This document shows, in pieces, positions 35,882 through 43,578 of a stretch of DNA of 64,000 nt. The position numbers and the translations under genes were made by a program. This DNA comes from Limnospira platensis (GTDB lineage Bacteria > Cyanobacteriota > Cyanobacteriia > Cyanobacteriales > Microcoleaceae), in assembly GCF_046480435.1 (NCBI RefSeq), contig NZ_PKGC01000001.1; one strand, written 5' to 3'. Position 1 is the first letter of the stretch, and each line of letters opens with the position of its first letter. The notes below the pieces were generated by a model. That model ran no database searches. It was not told where the DNA came from and saw only the letters and a program-made list of their open reading frames with translations.

Positions 35882-37084
35882 ATGGGTCGCGCTGAAAAAG
35901 CTGTACTTGCCTACTCTGGTGGTGTAGATACCTCCGTCTGTATTCCTTACCTCAAAAACGAGTTTGGGGTAGCTGAAGTAATTACTGTGGCGGTTGACTT
36001 GGGACAAGGTGATGAACTAGGACCAGTGAAACAAAAGGCCCTCGACTCTGGCGCGAGTGAGTCTTTAGTGATTGATGTACAACAGCGATTTGTCCAGGAA
36101 TTTGCTTTTCCGGCTATTCAAGCCAATGCTTTGTATGAGAATCGCTATCCCCTGGCTACGGCTTTAGCACGTCCTTTGATTGCTCAGATTTTGGTGGAAG
36201 TTGCCGAAAAATACGGAGCAGACGCGATCGCTCACGGTTGCACGGGAAAAGGCAATGATCAGGTCCGCTTTGATGTGTCTATCGGCGCTCTCAACCCTAA
36301 TATTAAGATTTTGGCTCCGGCTAGGGAGTGGGGTATGAGTCGGGAAGAGACGATCGCCTATGGGGAAAAATGTGGCATTTCCTTCCCGGTTAAAAAGTCT
36401 TCCCCCTACAGTCTCGATCGCAACTTGCTTGGTATGGCGATCGAAGCTGGACCACTCGAAGATCCCTGGGTTGAACCCCCAGAGGATATTTATGGGATGA
36501 CTAAAGCGATCGCTGATACTCCTAACGAGCCCGAATATGTAGAAATTGGCTTCCAAGCTGGCATTCCTGTTAGCCTCAATGGGGAAGCACTCAACGGGGT
36601 TGACCTGATCTCTCGCTTAAATGCGATCGCCGGAAACCACGGTATCGGACGCATTGATATGATCGAGAATCGTTTGGTAGGCATTAAATCTCGGGAAGTT
36701 TACGAATCCCCTGCCATGGTTGTACTCATTCAGGCTCACCGAGATCTTGAAAGTCTGGTTCTCACTTCTGATGTCACCCGCTATAAACGCGGCATTGAGG
36801 AAACCTATAGCCAAATTGTCTATAATGGCCTCTGGTTTAGTCCCCTCAAAGGTGCGATCGATGCCTTTATCAAACAAACTCAAGAACGGGTCAGCGGCAC
36901 TGTACGGGTAAAACTGTTTAAAGGCAATTGCAACATTGTCGGCCGCAAGTCTGACAAATCCCTCTACAGCCTTGACCTGGCTACTTACGGCTCTGAAGAT
37001 GTATTTGACCACAAAGCCGCCGAAGGATTTATCTATGTTTGGGGTCTTCCCACTCGCGTTTGGTCTGAAAAAATGAGAGATTAA
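35882..37084 (+). CDS. argG: Argininosuccinate synthase
   Basis: The 400-residue product shows the PP-loop ATP site (VLAYSGGVDTSVCI), the citrulline/aspartate region (HGCTGKGNDQVRFD) and the C-terminal KLFKGNC...SLYSLDLATYG. It joins citrulline and aspartate in the penultimate step of arginine synthesis. Length and ends fit the family. It is monocistronic by context. Confidence 0.97.
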   Translation: MGRAEKAVLAYSGGVDTSVCIPYLKNEFGVAEVITVAVDLGQGDELGPVKQKALDSGASESLVIDVQQRFVQEFAFPAIQANALYENRYPLATALARPLIAQILVEVAEKYGADAIAHGCTGKGNDQVRFDVSIGALNPNIKILAPAREWGMSREETIAYGEKCGISFPVKKSSPYSLDRNLLGMAIEAGPLEDPWVEPPEDIYGMTKAIADTPNEPEYVEIGFQAGIPVSLNGEALNGVDLISRLNAIAGNHGIGRIDMIENRLVGIKSREVYESPAMVVLIQAHRDLESLVLTSDVTRYKRGIEETYSQIVYNGLWFSPLKGAIDAFIKQTQERVSGTVRVKLFKGNCNIVGRKSDKSLYSLDLATYGSEDVFDHKAAEGFIYVWGLPTRVWSEKMRD

Positions 37085-37558
37085 CCCTTTAATTCTCAAC
37101 TATCGGGGCGGGTTCTACCGTTAATGAACTGCCCCACCCCCTGCCCCTACTTGTCGAATTTTATATAAGTTTTGCTAATTAATACAACCAAATATATTTT
37201 TTTTTCCAAAGATTGTTAAGAATTAATACAATTTTATTGCCAATTCCTCGCAAAAAGTTGACGAGATTATAGGGGTTGTGGTAAGCTGGGAGAAATTGCA
37301 CCCAAGGGCTTACTGTGCCTATATGCAAAAATACAGCCGGAAACCCTGATTATCTCGCGGTTAAAGTTATTCTGCCAGCAAAAAATAAAATTCACGATGC
37401 ACGAGTTTTTGAGGAAAATGCCCCCACTATTTTTATCACCCTTGACAAAAACCATATTTTGTGCATTCCCCCCAAAAGCCACAAGTAATAATCAGATCCT
37501 CACCCGAAATTGCCAGATCAACAGAGTTTGAGAATAGCGGGTGAGGAGGGGGAAAGAA
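37085..37558. other. Intergenic region after argG
   Basis: The region is AT-rich with poly-T near 37198. A GGGGCGGGTTCTACCG/ACTGCCCCACC segment at 37104-37135 resembles the repeat downstream of the cyclase gene (46218-46274). No gene is supported; a minus frame at 37267-37482 lacks any protein-like character. Confidence 0.5.
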
Positions 37559-38578
37559 TTATAACATCAGTGGCTTAAAACCATGTTTAATAGACATCCG
37601 ACCAATCATATCCATTTTATCCAAAGTGATTTGATTTCGGCCCCAAGAAAAATTGGTATATATAGCCTCAAACTCCAATAACATAGATTCCGCAAAACAG
37701 GCGAATAGCTGGCGACCGGGAACATTCATATTGACAATTTTCATGATTTTCCAGTCAATATCTAAAGCGTGTTCCACAATGCCCCCAGACAGGACATGAA
37801 CACCGGGACTTTGAAACTTAGTTGCCATATTTTTAGGATAGCCGCCATCAATCAACAAACAGGGTTTTTTCAAAACCTCCGGGTCAATTTCCACCCCCTG
37901 GGGCATACTAGCGACCCAAACCACAATATCAGCCTTGGGTAATGCTTCATCTAAGGCCATAATTTTACCCCGTCCCAATTCAGCTTGGAGGTTTTGGAGT
38001 CTTTGGCGATCGCGAGCAATCAATAGTATTTCAGCCACATCAAGTCTGCCATTTAGCCACCGACAAACCGCACTCCCAATATCTCCGGTAGCACCACAAA
38101 CCGCCACAGTAGCCTTAGATAAATCTATTCCTAATTTCGGTGCGGCTTGTTCAACTTGACGGCAAATAATATAAGCCGTGTGTGTGTTTCCGGTAGTGAA
38201 GCGCTCAAACTCTAACTTAATGTTGCGAATTCTACCCAGTTGATCCAAATTAAATCTCTCCAAAATAATCGAAGAAAACCCCCCCAAAGCCGTAATATTA
38301 ATGCCATTTTTTTGAGCATGAGCCATAGCATTAATAATTTTGCGAGTAGCAGCTTTCATGCGGTTAGTAGCCAACATTTCGGGTAAGAAGCAAGACTCTA
38401 CATACCTACCCTCAATTACCTGACCCGTAATACTTGTTACCTTAAGATCCTCAACAATTACGGGTGGTGCGCTGCACCAAAAATCCAGACCTTGATCAGC
38501 ATATTCTGCATAACCCAAATCCCGAGCCACAACCTGGGCGTGTTCCAAACTGGTAAGATGACCGATGAGACCAAACAT
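37559..38578 (-). CDS. aar: Long-chain acyl-ACP reductase
   Basis: The 339-residue product starts MFGLIGHLTSLEHAQVVARD and contains a Rossmann site (VAVCGATGDIGSAVCRWL) and a conserved Cys-containing segment (YVESCFLPEML). It reduces fatty acyl-ACP to the aldehyde with NADPH. It pairs with ado upstream on the same strand, which turns the aldehyde into an alkane. In most cyanobacteria the two genes are close; here about 760 bases, including a transposon remnant, separate them. Confidence 0.95.
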   Translation of the reverse strand: MFGLIGHLTSLEHAQVVARDLGYAEYADQGLDFWCSAPPVIVEDLKVTSITGQVIEGRYVESCFLPEMLATNRMKAATRKIINAMAHAQKNGINITALGGFSSIILERFNLDQLGRIRNIKLEFERFTTGNTHTAYIICRQVEQAAPKLGIDLSKATVAVCGATGDIGSAVCRWLNGRLDVAEILLIARDRQRLQNLQAELGRGKIMALDEALPKADIVVWVASMPQGVEIDPEVLKKPCLLIDGGYPKNMATKFQSPGVHVLSGGIVEHALDIDWKIMKIVNMNVPGRQLFACFAESMLLEFEAIYTNFSWGRNQITLDKMDMIGRMSIKHGFKPLML

Positions 38579-38783
38579 GATTCGATTGAGTTATTTAGTT
38601 ATTTTTAGTTAACATCCTCTTGGGGGAGGCTATTCTATTTACCGATCTCCCGGCAAAAATATGGGAGTCGATGCCGGATATAGAAATTAATTTTACCTGC
38701 AAAGGAGCAGGTTGGCTTGTGACTTTATCCTTAATCTCATCACCAACCTGCCCATAGTGCCAGCAATTCAGAATGAAGCCCTC

Positions 38784-38808
38784 CCCACCTGCGAGGGCGC
38801 GAGGTGGG
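38784..38808 (-). repeat. Hairpin, probable right end of the decayed IS element
   Basis: CCCACCT (38784-38790) pairs with AGGTGGG (38802-38808), flanked by GAATGAAGCCCTC and GAGTGTC. This is typical of IS200/IS605-family right-end stem-loops in cyanobacteria. It lies about 105 bases after the tnpB remnant's stop. Confidence 0.55.
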
Positions 38809-38911
38809 AGTGTCTTATGGTAATCCCGGACTCGCCTGAGTCCAAATATCACACAAACAAGCCCAGCTTCTAGGCGAACCTCCAGAACATTTGCGCGAGC
38901 CCTCCTCACCG

Positions 38912-39218
38912 TCATTTCTGCGAGTGAGCTTCAGCATTCCTCTCGGCAATATCTTGACTTCCATTCAGGTCGCAGTTATAGCGCTTCCCATGGGAAAATA
39001 CAGCCAGAGCATAGTTTTTTGAGTCTCGTTTCACCATCCTAGACCCATCGTAAGCCAGTTTTGATGCTGACCTGCCCAATGGCGCTGATGGCCGCTCTGC
39101 GGTAGTAGCTAGGGAACTTGTAGAATATCCTATCGATGGACGGGTATTTCACGACAGGACGTTTAGCTGTTGCGTGGATTAAACGCTCTAGGGCTGGGAT
39201 TTGTTGCTCAGAGGATCA
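38912..39218 (-). pseudogene. tnpB: IS200/IS605-type tnpB remnant with large internal deletion
   Basis: On the minus strand, an N-terminal TnpB-like piece (IPALERLIHATAKRPVVKYP, then DRIFYKFPSYYRRAAISAIG; about 39065-39215) has no start codon in frame. It is followed directly, in another frame, by the C-terminal piece (LAYDGSRMVKRDSKNYALAV, FSHGKRYNCDLNGSQDIAER) that ends at TGA 38912-38914. Roughly the middle three quarters of the gene, including the RuvC core, is gone. The remnant sits between ado and aar. Confidence 0.75.
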
Positions 39219-39337
39219 GGCTATGACGATTAAGACCGTGGCGATCGCAGACCGCCACCTGTTCAGCGGTTCGGCTGCGCTCACCGACAGCACCGACAGC
39301 ACCGACCGTTTTTGTTCAAAATCTCAACCTGACTAAG

Positions 39338-40033
39338 TTAAACTCCTGCCAAGCCATAAGCAGACATCCGCATAATATCGCGGGTAGTGAAACCAATATT
39401 GCTCAGAGCTTCCCCATAGGCAATCATGAAGTCCTCAATTAAGGCTTCTTTCTCCATTCCCAGGATACTGGCATCTTTTTCCACCTGGTTAAGCATTTTC
39501 CAGACCAGGGGTAAGTTTTGGCGGTTAGCTTCTTCTAATTCAGCTTTGGACTCTTCAAAGTGAGCTTTCAGCCACTCCTCGCCAAAGTTCAGATGCTCGT
39601 ACTCATCTTTAACCACGCCTTCGGTAATTTTGCGAGCAAAGGGATCAGCCACCGGGATATAGATGTTGTAAGCAGCGATCGCAAAACTTTCAATAATTAA
39701 AGATTGGATCAGCAAACAAGTGACCAACTTACCTTCAGCCGCCGCCTTTTGGAAGTTACCATGCAGTTGAGCAAAGAACTCACGGCCAAAGTCCATGTCG
39801 GGGCTAACTTCCAGGTTGCGACCACAAGCCTGAAACCCTTTCATGTGACGCTTTTCCATTTTCGACAGACGAATCAACTCTTCCCGTTCTTCCGGCAGCA
39901 TTTCACCCAGTTTGATGTAATTATCATATGCTTCTTGCTCACCTTCAATTACGATCGCATTAATCCGGCTATAGGCATCTTTATAGGTTTCGTTCTGAAA
40001 GTCTAGTTCAGCAATTGTTTCAAGCTGTGGCAT
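39338..40033 (-). CDS. ado: Aldehyde-deformylating oxygenase
   Basis: The 231-residue ferritin-like di-iron protein has Glu/His ligands in INAIVIEGEQEAYDNYI, LSKMEKRHMKGFQACGRN, LIIESFAIAAYNIY and VKDEYEHLNFGEEW. It converts fatty aldehydes to alkanes plus formate. A ribosome site (AGGAGAAAT) lies just before the ATG. It precedes aar on the minus strand; the intervening IS remnant may separate their transcription. Confidence 0.96.
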   Translation of the reverse strand: MPQLETIAELDFQNETYKDAYSRINAIVIEGEQEAYDNYIKLGEMLPEEREELIRLSKMEKRHMKGFQACGRNLEVSPDMDFGREFFAQLHGNFQKAAAEGKLVTCLLIQSLIIESFAIAAYNIYIPVADPFARKITEGVVKDEYEHLNFGEEWLKAHFEESKAELEEANRQNLPLVWKMLNQVEKDASILGMEKEALIEDFMIAYGEALSNIGFTTRDIMRMSAYGLAGV

Positions 40034-40508
40034 AAATTAAATTTCTCCTGGTAACAAACAAATGAGCTGTTCTTGACACTCCCACCCTTATTAGCAGTGG
40101 AATTCTTGGTTCACTGATATCACTTACACATCCAACTCGAAAGCCAGATATCCAGAGGTAGATATCTCCCCAAGCGTTTTGCTCTCATGTCCGAGAACCT
40201 GTTTCGATCTGCCTGACCGTACAGTGGGGGTCAAAATTCTGCTATTTTTATGGCTTGCTTCCCCCATCAATGGCCATTACACTGAGAATCCAGATACAGA
40301 ATTATGGCATCTGACTCACTCAATGGCCTTTAGCATCAGCAAGCATTAGGATCTTTATAGTTTACTTTATCTATTTATTCCAGGAATTGACCAACTTTGT
40401 CGTATTTTCTAAGATTAGTTCCTGACACACCCAGTTAAACTTAATAATCATGGCATTTTTGATAAGTTTATCTTAATCCAATTTTCGATCGCTCTGTAAC
40501 TCAACTTT
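40034..40508. other. Intergenic region with a second IS-end remnant
   Basis: About 475 bases upstream of ado and the ABC permease. At 40075-40115 the sequence TTGACACTCCCACCC...GCAGTGGAATTCTTGGTTCAC resembles the hairpin-bearing end of cyanobacterial IS200/IS605 elements, with the stem partly decayed. No coding frame is supported. Promoters for ado (minus) and the permease (plus) should lie here but are not evident. Confidence 0.45.
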
Positions 40509-41324
40509 ATGAAAAAATCTGTAAACTGGAATACTTTTTTTCAGGTGCTAACCCTGTTGTTGTTACTGGTGGGGGCGGGAATTGTCCTGCTGCCCCTAGT
40601 GATCGTAGTGTTCACCTCCCTATCAGAACCTAGCGCCGCCGATAGTTCTCAGCTTACCCTGGCAAACTACCAACAGGCATGGCAGCGGGGTAGCTTTCTG
40701 TTAGCCTTCGCTAATTCCACCTTTGTCGCCTTATCTGTAACCGCCTTTCAGGTGATCACCTCAGCCCTAGCGGGTTATGCCCTAGCGCGACTCAAATTTC
40801 GCGGCCGACAGGCGATCGTCTTAGTAGTCTTGGCGACCTTGGTAATTCCCTTTCAATTGTTAGTAGTTCCCATTTTTCTCGTCCTCAAATGGGGTCATTT
40901 ACTCAACTCCTACTGGGCCTTAATCCTACCCACAGCCGTCAATGGCTTCGGGATTTTTCTGTTACGCCAATATTTCATCACCATTCCCTTAGCCTTAGAG
41001 GAAGCGGCCACCATTGACGGGGCCAACCGCTGGCAAATTCTCACCCAGATCATGCTACCCCTAGCCCGTCCCGCCCTGGTAACCCTGTTTCTATTTACCT
41101 TCATTGGCGAATGGAATGATTTATTCAAGCCCTTAGTATTTACCACCCGACCCGAGTTAAGAACCGTACAACTAGCTTTAGCCGAATTTCAGGAACAGTT
41201 TACCAGCAGTTGGCAACTACTAATGGCCGCCGTAGTTATTGCCACTGTCCCCGTGGTGATCTTATTCCTGTTGGGTCAGCGACAGTTCATCCGAGGCATT
41301 GCTACCACAGGAATTAAAAATTAA
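40509..41324 (+). CDS. Carbohydrate ABC transporter permease (MalG type)
   Basis: The 271-residue inner-membrane permease has six helices and the EAA loop (EEAATIDGANRWQILTQIML) that docks the ATPase. The N-terminus (LLLLVGAGIVLLPLVIVVFT) and the ALAGYALARLKFRG motif fit MalG/UgpE-type subunits. Partner permease, binding protein and ATPase are not in the window, so the substrate cannot be named; many cyanobacteria scatter these genes. Confidence 0.9.
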   Translation: MKKSVNWNTFFQVLTLLLLLVGAGIVLLPLVIVVFTSLSEPSAADSSQLTLANYQQAWQRGSFLLAFANSTFVALSVTAFQVITSALAGYALARLKFRGRQAIVLVVLATLVIPFQLLVVPIFLVLKWGHLLNSYWALILPTAVNGFGIFLLRQYFITIPLALEEAATIDGANRWQILTQIMLPLARPALVTLFLFTFIGEWNDLFKPLVFTTRPELRTVQLALAEFQEQFTSSWQLLMAAVVIATVPVVILFLLGQRQFIRGIATTGIKN

Positions 41325-41415
41325 CCCCTCAGCAATTGACAATGGTTTGGCGATCGGGTTTGATGAGAAGAGGAGAAACAGATGAGCAGCCGATGTTCTG
41401 GTGAGGCAAATAGGG

Positions 41416-42213
41416 ATGTTGAAACGATTGCGAGTTCTGATCATCATGGGTTTAGTTTCCCTGATGCTGGGGGGATGTGTTCACTCCGATATAGGGATTG
41501 AATTTTCTGATCAGACCCACGGCAAAATTGTCCAGCATATCCGGTTAGCCGAAGAAGTGACTAACTTAGGGTCAGACGCTTTAGATGAGTGGCTTCCGAG
41601 TCTACGTCGTCGCGCCAAACTTCTCAACGGTAAAGCTAAACAATTGTCCAATCAGGAGATTGAAGTTACTATCCCCTTTTACAATGGGGCAGATTTACAG
41701 AAAAAATTTAGCGCCTTTTTTAACCCCATCACTCCCCCCTCTAGCCGATCGCTTCCGGCTACAGAAGGGCAACTACCACAATTTGCCTCAGATTTGCGTT
41801 TAAAGCAAAATAACTTAATATTTGCTCTGCGTAATCGGATTAACCTAGAATTAGACCTAACATCCCTAGCCCTAGTAGCCAGCGAGGATAACGTTATTGT
41901 TGGGGCCGAAAACCTGATCGACCTAGAATTTAGGCTGATTACCCCTTGGGGAGCGCGGGTGATAGCTGACGGCAACCCCGACTCTGACTCCAACCCGACC
42001 ACAGAAGAAAACGGCAAGTTGGTAGTATGGACTCTCCAACCTGGGGAGATTAACCGACTAGAAGCCATTTTCTGGGTTCCTAGTCCTGTCGGCATTGGCA
42101 CAGCCATCATTGTCCTGTTCGCATATTTTGGCTTCCTGCTGAAGTATCGACTGTTATCACCCACTACCACACCAGCCGCCAACAATAATCAACCCGTTAC
42201 CTCAGATAACTAA
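41416..42213 (+). CDS. DUF3153 lipoprotein
   Basis: The ATG at 41416 (GAGG 10 bases upstream) is preferred to GTG 41401. The 265-residue product has a lipoprotein signal peptide with lipobox LMLGGC, the DUF3153 body (VHSDIGIEFSDQTHGKIVQH, EVTIPFYNGADLQKKFSAFF), and one membrane helix near the C-terminus (VGIGTAIIVLFAYFGFLLKY). It is a cyanobacterial envelope protein of unknown function. It lies between an ABC permease and sqdX without tight linkage. Confidence 0.85.
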   Translation: MLKRLRVLIIMGLVSLMLGGCVHSDIGIEFSDQTHGKIVQHIRLAEEVTNLGSDALDEWLPSLRRRAKLLNGKAKQLSNQEIEVTIPFYNGADLQKKFSAFFNPITPPSSRSLPATEGQLPQFASDLRLKQNNLIFALRNRINLELDLTSLALVASEDNVIVGAENLIDLEFRLITPWGARVIADGNPDSDSNPTTEENGKLVVWTLQPGEINRLEAIFWVPSPVGIGTAIIVLFAYFGFLLKYRLLSPTTTPAANNNQPVTSDN

Positions 42214-42316
42214 AAATGGGTTAATTATACACTGGTGATTACTTGAGTCGAAAAGACTGGTTTTTTTATGGTCTCTAAACCCTTCCAAAATATTTGACAA
42301 GCCGCGCTAACTTTTT

Positions 42317-43450
42317 ATGAGAATCGCCCTTTTTACTGAAACATTTTTACCGAAAATAGATGGGATTGTCACCCGTTTATGTCATACCGCCGAACAACTA
42401 AATCGCCTAGGTGATGAGGTGCTAATAGTTTCTCCAGAAGGTGGATTAACCGAATATAAAGGCTGTCAAATCTACGGTGTAGAGGGATTTCCTCTCCCCA
42501 TGTATCCTGAACTCAAAATCGGTCTTCCTCATCCGGGAATTGGGGCAAAATTAGCGGAATTTAAACCAGATATTATCCATGTAGCCAACCCAGCCGTATT
42601 GGGATTAAGTGGCCTGTATTATGGTAAAAAACTCAACGTCGGGTTAGTAGCCTCCTACCATACCCATCTACCCCAATACCTGCACCACTACGGCTTAGGA
42701 ATGCTAGAGGAATTCCTGTGGGGGTTATTGCGTACAGCCCATAATCAGGCTATGTTAAACCTGTGTACCTCCACAGCAATGGTTGAGGAGTTACGCAATC
42801 ATGGCATTGAACGGGTAGACCTATGGCAGAGGGGGGTGGATACAGAAATGTTCCAACCCCATAAAGCCACTAAAGAAATGCGCGATCGCCTCAGTATGGG
42901 AAACCCAGACGATACCCTACTGTTGTATGTAGGCAGACTAGGAGCCGAAAAAGAAATCGATCGCATTAAACCTATTCTAGCAGCAATACCCAACGCCCGT
43001 CTCGCCCTAGTCGGAGATGGTCCGAACCGGGAAAACCTAGAACAGCATTTTGCCGGAACTCCCACCAACTTCGTCGGTTATCTGCGGGGAGAGCAATTAG
43101 CGGCCGCTTACGCCTGCGCTGATGCCTTTATTTTCCCTTCCCGGACAGAAACCCTAGGTTTAGTCCTCCTCGAAGCTATGGCGGCAGGAACCCCCGTAGT
43201 TGCCGCGCGGTCTGGGGGAATTCCTGATATTGTCACTGACGGAGTAAATGGCTATCTGTTTGACCCCCAGGATGAACAAGGAGCCATCAAAGCCACCAGT
43301 AGACTATTATCCCATAGTGATGAGCGGGAACTGTTGCGACAAAATGCCCGATTAGAAGCCGAACGCTGGGGGTGGGCTGCTGCTACTAGCCAACTGAGGC
43401 GCTATTATCAAAATATTTTGGCTCGTGAATCACTGCCCTCTGTTGCTTAG
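42317..43450 (+). CDS. sqdX: Sulfoquinovosyldiacylglycerol synthase
   Basis: The 377-residue GT4 glycosyltransferase has FTETFLPKIDGIVTRLCHTA, SYHTHLPQYLHHYG, the nucleotide-sugar site (LALVGDGPNRENLEQHF) and the GT4 E-x7-E (FPSRTETLGLVLLEAMAAGT). It transfers sulfoquinovose from UDP to diacylglycerol, the last step of sulfolipid synthesis for thylakoid membranes. Length and phrasing match SqdX closely; a related mannosyltransferase is the alternative. Confidence 0.87.
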   Translation: MRIALFTETFLPKIDGIVTRLCHTAEQLNRLGDEVLIVSPEGGLTEYKGCQIYGVEGFPLPMYPELKIGLPHPGIGAKLAEFKPDIIHVANPAVLGLSGLYYGKKLNVGLVASYHTHLPQYLHHYGLGMLEEFLWGLLRTAHNQAMLNLCTSTAMVEELRNHGIERVDLWQRGVDTEMFQPHKATKEMRDRLSMGNPDDTLLLYVGRLGAEKEIDRIKPILAAIPNARLALVGDGPNRENLEQHFAGTPTNFVGYLRGEQLAAAYACADAFIFPSRTETLGLVLLEAMAAGTPVVAARSGGIPDIVTDGVNGYLFDPQDEQGAIKATSRLLSHSDERELLRQNARLEAERWGWAAATSQLRRYYQNILARESLPSVA

Positions 43451-43578
43451 TTGAAAGGAAACCCGTAGACTTGAGACAAGGAATAGATTATCGCTGTTCC
43501 TTGCTTCTTCCTTTTGAGGCTACTGAATCGGGGGATAAACCGTTCAGATGGAGTCCTTTGTCAATTTAACCCCGACCC

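Noticed and set aside
37267..37482. 71-codon minus-strand frame after argG
   Set aside because: Intergenic, low-complexity translation and no start context.
38595..38915. 106-codon minus-strand frame between aar and the tnpB remnant
   Set aside because: It covers the noncoding right end of the decayed IS element and its hairpin; the translation resembles no protein.
39136..39336. 66-codon plus-strand frame
   Set aside because: It is antisense to the tnpB remnant and ends in a small CACCGACAG repeat.
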